NCBI GenBank assembly: GCA_021818605.1
Contig: JAKAUH010000614.1
Coordinates: 1 to 7,190, forward strand
Direction: 5' to 3'
From: Planctomycetota bacterium
GTDB lineage: Bacteria > Planctomycetota > Planctomycetia > Isosphaerales > Isosphaeraceae
Length of the DNA: 7,190 nucleotides
This document shows positions 1-6,461 of this stretch, piece by piece. Every line of letters begins with the position of its first letter. Position 1 is the first letter of the stretch. Under the pieces are notes generated by a model. It was not told the origin of the DNA, did not search any database, and saw only the letters and a list, made by a program, of their open reading frames with translations. The position numbers were made by a program, and so were the translations under genes.

Positions 1-60
1 CTTCGCGGCCATGTCGTTCCGGCACCCAGTGATCGGACGTGGCGTTCAACTCGGCCGCCC

Positions 61-76
61 AATCAATCAATCAATC
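61..76. repeat. (AATC)4 short tandem repeat
   Basis: Four perfect copies of AATC stand directly before an 8-base GGCCGGCC palindrome (77-84). The run lies in the non-coding leader of the first gene, 163 bases before its chosen start. It is a simple-sequence tract that could vary in length by slippage. No function can be read from it. Confidence 0.6.
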
Positions 77-116
77 GGCCGGCCGATCTCGACGGGTCTT
101 CGGCCCGGTCGGCCTT

Positions 117-133
117 GAGTGTGTACTACACTC
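117..133. promoter_or_regulatory. Inverted repeat, possible operator upstream of the SgcJ/EcaC-like gene
   Basis: The arms GAGTGT (117-122) and ACACTC (128-133) are exact reverse complements around a 5-base centre. Read in another register, GTGTA-C-TACAC (121-131) is also a perfect dyad. This is the size expected of a dimeric repressor site, and TACACT (127-132) weakly resembles a -10 box, although no matching -35 was found. It lies 106 bases before the start at 239. A TGTA/TACA core occurs in sites of several repressor families, so the regulator cannot be named. Chance symmetry is possible at this length. Confidence 0.25.
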
Positions 134-238
134 CTGTCGGAGATCTCGTCACTCGCTCGCTTGTCGTGCGTACTGGGATTCAGGAGACGCCAGGGCGGCT
201 CCGGATTCGACGGCCCGACACACCAGAATGGACTCATC

Positions 239-1285
239 ATGCTCACCAAGACCGCGGTCCGGTTTGCTGGCCCCCTGGGCGTCGTGGCCGTGTGCGGGGC
301 CATCCTCCTGTCGGAGGGCGACCTGGTGGCGAACGTCGCCCGGTCCGAGCCGGCGCAAGCGCAGCAGGCGCCGCAACCCGTCGCGAAGAGCCCGGCCAGT
401 TTCCCCGCACCCGAGAAAATCGCGGCCCCGATGTCGGAGGCGGAGAAGGCCATCCGCGCCTTCGACGACGCGTTCGTCCGCGCGTACAACAGCGGCGACA
501 GCCAGGCGGTGGCCGCGCTGTTCTCCGAGGACGCCGAGGCGATCGAGCCCGGCGGCGCTCGGCTCGAGGGACGCGAGGCGATCGAACGGTTGTTCGCCGA
601 GACGTTCGCTGCCTCGCCGGGTGTGAAGATCACCATTGAGGCCGATTCGGTCCGGTTCCTGGGCTCCGACGTGGCCAGGGAAGAGGGCCGCACGCTGATC
701 GACCCGCCGAAGGCGGCGCGGGTGGTCCGCCCCTACACGGCGCTCCTGGTCAAGCGGGACGGGCAGTGGCGGCTGTCGAGCGTTCACGAGGAGGCCGACC
801 CGATCGTCCGCCCGCACGAGCGACTTCGCGACCTCGAGTGGCTGGTCGGAGACTGGGTCGACGAGTCGCCCGAGTCGCAGGTGAAGGTCCACTGCGCCTG
901 GTCGGAGGACGGCAACTTCCTGATGCGGTCGTTCACCGTCAAGCGCGCGGGCCGGCCGGTGATGTCGGTGACGCAGCGGATTGGCTGGGACCCCGTGATG
1001 AAGCGGATCCGCTCGTGGGAGTTTGACTCGGAGGGGGGGTTCGGCGAGGGGACCTGGAGCCGCGATGGCGACCGGTGGGTCGTCAAGCACTCGGGCGTGC
1101 GGCCGGAGGGGATCGCGGCGTCGTCTACCAACATCATGATCAAGGAGCGCTCCGACCTGGTGCGATGGTCGGCGAACGACCGGGTGCTGGGCGACGAGGC
1201 GCTGCCAGGTTCCGAGAGTTTTGTCATGGTCCGCGTACCCCCGCCGCCCAGGGCGCCGGCCGGCACGCCGGGGAGTGCACGATGA
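239..1285 (+). CDS. Exported SgcJ/EcaC-family (SnoaL-like) protein with C-terminal beta-barrel-like domain
   Basis: Predicted protein of 348 residues. A hydrophobic stretch at residues 6-25 looks like a signal peptide or membrane anchor, followed by an Ala/Pro/Gln linker (about 35-63). Residues 66-186 match the SgcJ/EcaC (DUF4440, NTF2-like) pattern: a helix with AFDDAFVRAYNSGD, then VAALFSEDAE, GREAIERLF and a closing strand DGQWRLSSVHEE. Such domains bind small ligands or act as enzymes or dimerisation modules; the 'oxidoreductase' label on this family is not proof of chemistry. Residues 194-335 form a second beta-rich domain opening with LEWLVGDWV and including IGWDPVMKRIRSWEF, resembling DUF1579/calycin-like domains. 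The ATG at 239 is chosen because it opens the hydrophobic segment; its Shine-Dalgarno is weak (GGA at 230-232). The frame is open back to a GTG at 119, but that extension has no domain and would run through the inverted repeat. The stop overlaps the next start. Substrate and role are unknown. Confidence 0.82.
   Translation: MLTKTAVRFAGPLGVVAVCGAILLSEGDLVANVARSEPAQAQQAPQPVAKSPASFPAPEKIAAPMSEAEKAIRAFDDAFVRAYNSGDSQAVAALFSEDAEAIEPGGARLEGREAIERLFAETFAASPGVKITIEADSVRFLGSDVAREEGRTLIDPPKAARVVRPYTALLVKRDGQWRLSSVHEEADPIVRPHERLRDLEWLVGDWVDESPESQVKVHCAWSEDGNFLMRSFTVKRAGRPVMSVTQRIGWDPVMKRIRSWEFDSEGGFGEGTWSRDGDRWVVKHSGVRPEGIAASSTNIMIKERSDLVRWSANDRVLGDEALPGSESFVMVRVPPPPRAPAGTPGSAR
1270..1275 (+). promoter_or_regulatory. 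Shine-Dalgarno for the glycine-rich TPR gene
   Basis: GGGGAG ends 6 bases before the ATG at 1282, within the last codons of the preceding gene. It supports starting the downstream protein here, directly before its signal peptide, and not at the in-frame ATG at 1075, which would add 69 residues read out of frame through the upstream gene. A second ATG at 1285 could share this site. Confidence 0.6.
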
Positions 1286-3339
1286 TGCGTACATCAACGA
1301 GGATTCTGGTGATGGGGGCCTGCGCCTGCGTGGCGGTCACGCTCGCGGGCCGGGACGCGGAGGCGCACGGCGGCGGCGGCTTTGGTGGTGGTGGCGGTCG
1401 AGGCGGGTTCGGCGGCGGCGGGTTCGGCGGCGGGATGCGTGGCGGCTTTGGTGGTGGCGGCTTCCGCGGCGCTGAGATGGGTGGGATGCGCGGCGGGTTC
1501 GGCGAGTCTCGGGGCGGCGGGTTCGGCGGGTCTCGGGGCGGCGAGATCGGCAGCTTCCGCCCGGCTTATGGGGGTGGATACGGCGGGGGCTCGTCGTTCG
1601 CTCACACGCCGTCATTCAGCTCGCCAGGGACATTCAACAGGGCAGAAGGGGAATTCCGCGGGTACAACCCGTATGGGGCGGGCGGGAGCGTCGCGGGCCG
1701 TTCGTCGATGACTGGTCCGAATGGAGGCCGGTATGAGTCGGGCTACCGCGCAGGGTCGTACACGACCAATCGGGGCACGACGATCGACTATGGAGCGGCT
1801 GGACGCGGGGGCGTTGGGCCGAACGGTGGCGTGGCGGGCCGCGGCGTGGCCGGGATGAACGTGACGACGCCCGGCGGGCGGAGCTACACCGACGCCGGCC
1901 GCGCGGGCGGGGCCGTCGGACCGGACGGCCGGGCCGTCGGCGGGCGGTCGAACGTGGCGGCGGCATCCGGCCCGCGCGGGACGGCGGTCGAGGGATCTCG
2001 CAGTGGTTTTGCCGCCGGGCCCCGCGGCGTGGTTGCCGGCGGCGAGCGTGGCGGAATGGCCCTCGGCGCCGGCGGGCGCGGGGTCGCGGCGGGCGGTTAT
2101 CGCGGCTATGGGGCCAGCGCGATGCGGCCCTATGGCCTCAACGCGTATGGCGGCTATCACTCGAACTGGTATCACGGCTACTGGAACGGACACGGCGGCG
2201 GCGCCTGGGGCTGGCACAACGGCTACTGGCACGGCTGGGGCCCGTATAGCGGCTGGCGCGGCTGGGGCTACGGCGGCTGGGGTTACGGGCTCGGCATGGG
2301 GCTGGGGATGGGCCTGGGGTTCGGCCTGTCGTCGTGGGGCTTCGGCTCGATGCTCTACGGGATGGGCTACATGCCCTATTACAACCCGTACTACGGTTCT
2401 GGCTATGGATACGGCAACACGGTCGTCGTGAACCAGCCGGTCGTGGCGATGCCGTACAATTACGGTCAGCCGATCGACACGACGCTGGCGCCGGCGTCGG
2501 CGAGCGTGGCGGATCCGGCCGAGGAGCAGTTCGACGCCGCCCGCGTGGCGTTCAGGAACGGCGATTATCAGCAGGCTCTCGCCGGCGTCGACGCGGCGAT
2601 CAAGATCCTCCCCAATGACACGGCCCTGCACGAGTTCCGGGCGCTTTGCCTGTTCGCGATCAAGCGCTACGATGAGGCCGCGGCAACGCTCTACTCCGTG
2701 CTCTCGGTCGGCCCGGGGTGGGACTGGGCGACGATGGTCGGGCTCTATCCCGATGTCGCCGTCTACACCGAGCAGCTCCGGGCGCTCGAGGCCTACTGTA
2801 ATGCCAATCTCAGCTCGGCCTCGTCGCGGTTCGTGCTGGCGTATCACTATCTGACCCAGGGCTACACTGAGGCGGCGGCGACCGTGCTGCGGCAGGTGGT
2901 TGCCCTGATGCCGAAGGACACGCTGTCGGCGAAGCTGCTGCGGCAGCTCTCGCCACCGAAGGACGCGGCGGCGGCCGCCGCGGCCGCGTCGGGCGCGCCG
3001 CCGGAGGCAACGGCCGCCCCATCACAGCCGCCCGCCGACGCGACGCCGCCCCAGGGCGCGTCGATCGCCGGGACGTGGACCGCGAAGCCCGACGCTCAGA
3101 CCACGATCGCGCTGACGATCCAGCCGGCCGGCGGCTTCACTTGGCAGGTGACCCAGGCCGGCAAGACCCGGCAATTCGCCGGCACCTCGACCTACGGCGA
3201 GGGGCTGCTGACGATGGTCCAGGAGAACGGGCCGGCCCTGGTCGGCCGCGTAAGCTGGACCGACGCCACCCACATGACCTACCGCGTCGTTGGCGAAGGG
3301 CCCGAGGACCCGGGGCTGTCGTTCACCAGGCAGCCATAG
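1282..3339 (+). CDS. Secreted glycine/aromatic-rich TPR protein with C-terminal beta domain
   Basis: Predicted protein of 685 residues. The N-terminus has a positive start, a hydrophobic core (8-22) and an A-E-A site near residue 28, a typical signal peptide. Residues 29-105 are runs of GGFGGGG. Residues 106-280 are Gly/Ala/Arg-rich with recurring GPNGG, GPDGR and GPRG motifs. Residues 281-380 are dense in W, Y, H and G. Residues 335-350 (GLGMGLGMGLGFGL) look like a glycine zipper able to pack in or on a membrane. About 412-546 hold TPR-like helical pairs (419-446, 448-479, 512-546), a protein-binding scaffold. An Ala/Pro linker with eight alanines (562-569) leads to a beta domain (592-685) beginning GTWTAKPDAQTT, like a small lipocalin-type barrel. 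I infer an envelope or surface scaffold; there is no catalytic motif. Its ATG overlaps the previous stop as ATGA, so co-translation is likely. Similar composite TPR proteins occur in planctomycetes, but the function is unknown. Confidence 0.85.
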   Translation: MMRTSTRILVMGACACVAVTLAGRDAEAHGGGGFGGGGGRGGFGGGGFGGGMRGGFGGGGFRGAEMGGMRGGFGESRGGGFGGSRGGEIGSFRPAYGGGYGGGSSFAHTPSFSSPGTFNRAEGEFRGYNPYGAGGSVAGRSSMTGPNGGRYESGYRAGSYTTNRGTTIDYGAAGRGGVGPNGGVAGRGVAGMNVTTPGGRSYTDAGRAGGAVGPDGRAVGGRSNVAAASGPRGTAVEGSRSGFAAGPRGVVAGGERGGMALGAGGRGVAAGGYRGYGASAMRPYGLNAYGGYHSNWYHGYWNGHGGGAWGWHNGYWHGWGPYSGWRGWGYGGWGYGLGMGLGMGLGFGLSSWGFGSMLYGMGYMPYYNPYYGSGYGYGNTVVVNQPVVAMPYNYGQPIDTTLAPASASVADPAEEQFDAARVAFRNGDYQQALAGVDAAIKILPNDTALHEFRALCLFAIKRYDEAAATLYSVLSVGPGWDWATMVGLYPDVAVYTEQLRALEAYCNANLSSASSRFVLAYHYLTQGYTEAAATVLRQVVALMPKDTLSAKLLRQLSPPKDAAAAAAAASGAPPEATAAPSQPPADATPPQGASIAGTWTAKPDAQTTIALTIQPAGGFTWQVTQAGKTRQFAGTSTYGEGLLTMVQENGPALVGRVSWTDATHMTYRVVGEGPEDPGLSFTRQP

Positions 3340-3372
3340 CAGTAGCGAGCGAGCCGATGCAGCCGGGCGGAT

Positions 3373-3391
3373 GCCCCGGATTGACCGGGGC
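3373..3391 (+). terminator. GC hairpin after the TPR gene, possible terminator
   Basis: GCCCCGG (3373-3379), loop ATTGA and CCGGGGC (3385-3391) form a perfect 7-base stem, starting 34 bases after the TPR gene stop. No T run follows, so it does not look like a classical intrinsic terminator. It could cap the 3' end of the transcript or assist termination. Confidence 0.35.
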
Positions 3392-3446
3392 GCCTGGTCT
3401 CGCGACTCGCGACCATCGGGCGGAGAGTATTCCCGCCGCGGCCTCA

Positions 3447-3464
3447 GGTGAATACAATATCACC
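3447..3464 (+). promoter_or_regulatory. Weak promoter candidate for the helicase-pdeM unit
   Basis: TACAAT at 3453-3458 differs by one base from the TATAAT -10 consensus and sits in the most A+T-rich stretch of the gap. The expected -35 position (about 3430-3435, TTCCCG) matches poorly. The box is enclosed by GGTGA (3447-3451) and TCACC (3460-3464), a 5-base dyad that might be a regulator site. A promoter is needed somewhere in this gap if the helicase is transcribed separately, but this one is only a candidate. A transcript from here would carry the nested palindrome in its leader. Confidence 0.22.
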
Positions 3465-3487
3465 ACGGCAAGGAAGATCCTCAAGTA

Positions 3488-3538
3488 GGTCAGGCTCTCA
3501 GCCTGACAGTGAAGGCGTGTCAGGCTGAGAGCCTGACC
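3488..3538. repeat. Nested palindrome, REP-like element (also possible terminator)
   Basis: Two 21-base arms (3488-3508 and 3518-3538) are perfect reverse complements around a 9-base loop. Each arm is itself a hairpin: GTCAGGCT, a 3-base loop (CTC at 3497-3499 or GAG at 3527-3529), then AGCCTGAC. The element therefore holds four copies of one 8-mer and can fold either as one long stem or as two small hairpins. TTTT at 3542-3545 follows closely, so on the plus strand it could also terminate transcription. Nested symmetry in an intergenic gap is typical of REP/MITE-like sequences moved by separate transposases, and motifs of this GTCAGGCT type recur, as I recall, in planctomycete genomes. Confidence 0.8.
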
Positions 3539-3572
3539 GACTTTTCTGCCGGAGTAATAACACCCTCGCTCC

Positions 3573-3591
3573 ACCCGGCGGAGGGCCGGGT
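3573..3591. repeat. GC hairpin in the helicase leader
   Basis: ACCCGGC (3573-3579) and GCCGGGT (3585-3591) pair perfectly over a 5-base loop GGAGG. The loop itself resembles a Shine-Dalgarno, but no start codon follows at a useful distance. It may be a remnant of another dispersed repeat or a leader-RNA structure; no regulatory role can be shown. Confidence 0.4.
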
Positions 3592-3720
3592 CCGGCGGGG
3601 CGATGGATGGGCACCAGGGAGGACGGCGAGGCCAGGACGCCTTGCGCGGTGGGATGCAGTCAGCAGGATCCGGTTGCGACGAGCCAGCCGCGGCCGCGAA
3701 GGGCTGGGCCGGCAAGGGGC

Positions 3721-3726
3721 GAGGGG
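3721..3726 (+). promoter_or_regulatory. Shine-Dalgarno deciding the helicase start
   Basis: GAGGGG lies 5 bases before the ATG at 3732. It favours this start over the in-frame ATGs at 3603 and 3654. The residues after 3732 begin the conserved helicase N-terminus (PVRAWF, then PTPGQ), while the upstream residues are low-complexity. Confidence 0.6.
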
Positions 3727-3731
3727 CCGTC

Positions 3732-6461
3732 ATGCTCCTGTCGGAGCCGGTGCGAGCCTGGTTCGGATCGGCGTTTCCCGAGGGACCGACCCCCGGCCAG
3801 GAGCTGGCCTGGCCGCCGATCGCGGCAGGCGAGAATGTCCTGCTCGTGGCGCCGACGGGCACCGGCAAGACGCTCGCGGCGTTCCTCGCGGTGCTCGACC
3901 GGCTGCTCCGCGAGCGCGAGGCCGGCACGCTGGCGTTGGGCGTGCGTTGTGTGTATGTCTCGCCGTTGCGGAGCCTCAACTACGACGTCGAGCGCAACCT
4001 CGCCGCGCCGCTCGCGGCGATCGCCCGCCGGCTCGAGCTGGAACGCAGCCCGATCACGGTCGGAGTCCGGACCGGCGACACCTCGGCCTACGAGCGCCGG
4101 AAGCTCCGCGACGATCCGCCGCACGTCCTGATCACCACGCCCGAGAGCCTGTCGCTGTTGCTCAGCCAGGCGGCCTGGCGACCGCACTGGAAAGGCGTCG
4201 AGCACCTGATCGTGGACGAGGTGCACGCGCTGGCGCCCACGAAGCGGGGCGCCGATCTGGCCGTCTCGCTCGAGCGGCTCGCGGCCCAGGCGGAACGCGA
4301 CCCGCGCCGCATCGGCCTGTCGGCGACGACCCGCGGCGAGCCGGCCGTCGTCGGGTTCCTCGTCGGCGCCAGCCGCGACTGCCGGGTCATCGTGGCGCCC
4401 CCGCCGCCCGGCACGCCGCCGGCGCAGTTCGACGTCGAGAGTCTGATCCGACCCGGCGAGGCGCCCCACCGAGGGCTGAGCTACCAGCGGCTGCTCCGGC
4501 GCCTCCGCACGCTGATCGACTCGCAACGGACCACGGTCGTCTTTGCCAATACCCGCGCGCTGGCCGAGAAGGTCACGCACGACCTGCGCTCGGGTCGTTT
4601 CGGTGTTCGGTGTTTGGTGGCGGAGGAGAATCCGGATGGGCGGGCGCTGCGCGGTGGGCCCGCGAGAGCAAGTCTGCGGGAGGGCGAAGCTCCTGCCGAG
4701 CCGCTTCCGCGTTCCGGCTCGCCGGGAGGCTCGCCCGCCCGCGAGGATAGCGACCGAGCGGGCGCCGAGGACGACCTGGTGATCGCGGCGCACCACTCGG
4801 CGCTCGATGTGCAGCGTCGGCGGACGATCGAATCGGGACTAAAGTCGGGCGAGTTGCGGGCGGTCGTTACCAGCACGAGCCTGGAGCTGGGCGTGGACAT
4901 CGGCACGGCCGACCTGGCGGTGCAGATCGGGCTGCCGGGCGGGGTGTCGCGGTGCGTGCAGCGGGTCGGCCGCTCGGGACACCGTCGGGGCGCCGCGTCG
5001 CGCGGGATCCTGCTGGCGGCGACGCCCGCCGAACTGATCGGCGCGGCCGTCACGGCGAAGGCCGCGCGCGATGGCCGCCTGGAGCCGCTCCGCGTGCCCT
5101 CGCCGGCCCTCGACGTCGTTTGCCAGCAGCTCGTCGGCATGGCCTGCGCGGGGGAGCAGTCGGTGGACGCGGCGTTCGACCTCCTGCGGCGCGCCGGTCC
5201 GATGGCCGGGCTTACTCGCGAGGACTTCGACGCCTGCCTGGCGTTCCTCGCCGGCGAGCTCGGCGCGCCGGCGGGAGCTCATGAATCCGAGCCCGGCGCG
5301 GCGCCTCGGTGGACCTCGCCGCGGATCTGGCGGCGCAAGGGGTGGTTCGGCCTGCGGAGCGGCCGCGTGGCACGCTGGTTCCGGCTGAACGTGGGCACGA
5401 TCCTGTCGGAGGAATCGGTCCGGGTCGTCGCGGACGGCCGGGCCGTCGGCTCGCTCGAGGCCGCGTACGCCGAACGGCTGGTGCCCGGCGACCGGTTCGT
5501 GCTGGACGGCCGCTCGCTGGAGGTCCGCCGACTCGAGGGTTCCGTCGTCCACGCTCGGGTTTCCGGCGGTGAGCCCAGCCTGCCGCGCTGGACCAGCGAT
5601 CGCCAGTCGCTCTCGAGCGAGCTGGCCAGCGAGCTGGCCGCACTTCGCGCCGAGGCGGCGCGGCGACTGGACCAGGAGGGGAGCATCGCACTCGTCGGCT
5701 GGCTGGCCGATGAGTTCATTCTCGATCGCCGCGCCGCCGCCGTGATCGCCGAGCTGGTCGAGTCCCAGGAGCGGTACAGCGAGGTTCCCTCGGCGTCGGG
5801 CCTGCTCGTCGAGGAGTCGCCGGCGCCCGAGGGGCCGGGGCTGGTTTACACCTTCCACGCTCCGCTGCACCGCTCGGCCTGCGAGGCCATCGCCCGCGCC
5901 ACCGGGGCGAGGCTGGGCCGCCGGTTCGGCCGGAACCTCACACTGGCCGTCGCCGACCTGGGCTGGTCGATCCGATTGCCCGAGGGCGCCCGGCTGTCCG
6001 CCGACGAGATCACGCTGCTCGTCGATCCCGCCCGGCTCGACGAGGACGTACTCGAGGGCCTGGACCGCGGCGAGCTGCCGGCGCGTCGGTTCCGCTCGGT
6101 CGCCGCGACGGCCCTGATGGTCCTCCGCAACCCCGAGCCGGGTCGTCGTGTCCGGGTTGGCGGGATGAACTGGGTCAGTCGCCGATTGTACCCTCTGGTC
6201 CAGGCCGCCTGCCCCGACCACCCCCTCCTGAGGCAGACCCGCCGCGAGGTACTCGAGGACTTCCTGGACGTCCCGGCCGCCGCGCGCTGGCTTGCCTCGC
6301 GGCCGCCGGTCCGGTTCCGCGGTCTGCGTGGGATCTCGCCGTTCGCCGCCGCCTGGATCGAGCCGGGCACACCTGAGGCACTGCAATTCGAATCGCCCGG
6401 CGATGCCCTCCGCCGCCTGCATGCCCGCCTGACCGCGGCCGCGAAGGGAGCTGGGCCGTGA
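3732..6461 (+). CDS. lhr: Lhr-Core-type, ligase-associated DEXH-box DNA helicase
   Basis: Predicted cytoplasmic ATP-driven DNA translocase/helicase of 909 residues, superfamily 2, from the bacterial ligase-associated repair cassette. Visible motifs in order: PTPGQ (19-23); Walker A APTGTGKT (40-47); SPLRSL Ia (77-82); TTPESL Ib (135-140); DEVH Walker B (162-165); SATT III (197-200); VVFANTR IV (269-275); STSLELGVDIG V (381-391); QRVGRSGHRRG VI (410-420). After the two RecA folds come the winged-helix and beta-rich Lhr-Core regions (about 425-690) and a C-terminal DEAD/H-associated region (about 690-900). All catalytic residues are present, so it should be active. Oddity: motif IV and the HHSAL segment (354-358) are separated by about 80 residues, roughly 40 or more above what I expect, and the extra DNA is repeat-like (4599-4619 and 4682-4736). 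Its last four bases overlap the GTG of the phosphoesterase, so the two are co-expressed. Assignment to the ligase-associated subfamily, and not to another Lhr-like helicase, relies mainly on this neighbour. Confidence 0.92.
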   Translation: MLLSEPVRAWFGSAFPEGPTPGQELAWPPIAAGENVLLVAPTGTGKTLAAFLAVLDRLLREREAGTLALGVRCVYVSPLRSLNYDVERNLAAPLAAIARRLELERSPITVGVRTGDTSAYERRKLRDDPPHVLITTPESLSLLLSQAAWRPHWKGVEHLIVDEVHALAPTKRGADLAVSLERLAAQAERDPRRIGLSATTRGEPAVVGFLVGASRDCRVIVAPPPPGTPPAQFDVESLIRPGEAPHRGLSYQRLLRRLRTLIDSQRTTVVFANTRALAEKVTHDLRSGRFGVRCLVAEENPDGRALRGGPARASLREGEAPAEPLPRSGSPGGSPAREDSDRAGAEDDLVIAAHHSALDVQRRRTIESGLKSGELRAVVTSTSLELGVDIGTADLAVQIGLPGGVSRCVQRVGRSGHRRGAASRGILLAATPAELIGAAVTAKAARDGRLEPLRVPSPALDVVCQQLVGMACAGEQSVDAAFDLLRRAGPMAGLTREDFDACLAFLAGELGAPAGAHESEPGAAPRWTSPRIWRRKGWFGLRSGRVARWFRLNVGTILSEESVRVVADGRAVGSLEAAYAERLVPGDRFVLDGRSLEVRRLEGSVVHARVSGGEPSLPRWTSDRQSLSSELASELAALRAEAARRLDQEGSIALVGWLADEFILDRRAAAVIAELVESQERYSEVPSASGLLVEESPAPEGPGLVYTFHAPLHRSACEAIARATGARLGRRFGRNLTLAVADLGWSIRLPEGARLSADEITLLVDPARLDEDVLEGLDRGELPARRFRSVAATALMVLRNPEPGRRVRVGGMNWVSRRLYPLVQAACPDHPLLRQTRREVLEDFLDVPAAARWLASRPPVRFRGLRGISPFAAAWIEPGTPEALQFESPGDALRRLHARLTAAAKGAGP
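4599..4619 (+). repeat. Three tandem TTCGGTG-type heptamers inside the helicase gene
   Basis: TTCGGTG, TTCGGTG and TTTGGTG follow one another in the coding sequence and translate as FGVRCLV (residues 290-296). The tract marks the left edge of the helicase's extra segment. Perfect heptamer repetition with T-containing codons is unlike the surrounding G/C-ending codons, which suggests inserted or slipped DNA and not conserved coding sequence. Confidence 0.6.
4682..4736. repeat. Imperfect inverted repeat embedded in frame in the helicase gene
   Basis: Arms at 4682-4703 and 4715-4736 match as reverse complements at 18 of 22 positions, around an 11-base loop. In frame they read GEAPAEP and then GSPGGSPA (residues about 318-335), a low-complexity Gly/Pro/Ala/Glu string with no helicase motif. 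Strings of the GEAPAEP...GGS(L/P)A type are familiar to me from planctomycete predicted proteins, where they reflect a dispersed palindromic DNA element. Just left of it, codons AGA, GCA and AGT, and within it GCT, CCT and CTT, contrast with the gene's usual G/C-ending codons. I infer an in-frame insertion tolerated in a surface loop. Confidence 0.65.
6444..6450 (+). promoter_or_regulatory. Shine-Dalgarno for the pdeM GTG start
   Basis: AAGGGAG lies 7 bases before the GTG at 6458, inside the end of the helicase gene. It supports use of the unusual GTG start, which overlaps the helicase TGA as GTGA and implies translational coupling. Confidence 0.65.

Larger units (their letters stand above)
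3340..3731. other. 392-base intergenic region with several hairpins
   Basis: No convincing gene lies between the TPR gene stop and the helicase start. The region contains a GC hairpin (3373-3391), a small TCGCG/CGCGA dyad (3400-3412), a locally A+T-richer stretch with a -10-like TACAAT (3453-3458), the nested 51-base palindrome (3488-3538) and another GC hairpin (3573-3591). Its length and content suggest that the envelope-protein pair and the repair pair are transcribed separately. The helicase frame is open from 3603, but 3603-3731 encodes low-complexity residues and is treated as leader. Confidence 0.6.

Noticed and set aside
119..238. N-terminal extension of the SgcJ/EcaC-like protein from the GTG at 119
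   Set aside because: It puts 40 unrelated residues before the export signal, and its start lies within the inverted repeat. The ATG at 239 is more likely despite a weak Shine-Dalgarno.
149..1297. A 382-codon open frame on the minus strand opposite the first gene
   Set aside because: Arg/Pro/Leu-rich shadow with no motif; the plus frame contains the SnoaL-like domain.
1612..2847. A 411-codon open frame on the minus strand opposite the TPR gene
   Set aside because: Its composition is the mirror of the glycine-rich plus gene, with no recognisable domain; the plus strand has a signal peptide and TPR motifs.
3488..3538. A minimal CRISPR array from the two repeated 19-base units
   Set aside because: Only two units occur, 11 bases apart, and they form a single nested inverted repeat. 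There are no spacers of normal length and no cas genes.
3645..3656. An 11-base string TGCGCGGTGGG shared with the helicase insert near 4650
   Set aside because: It is short and G/C-rich, so chance sharing is likely; no longer match surrounds it.
3603..3731. N-terminal extension of the helicase by 43 residues
   Set aside because: The residues are low-complexity Gly/Ala/Arg, and a good Shine-Dalgarno sits before the ATG at 3732, where the family's conserved sequence begins.
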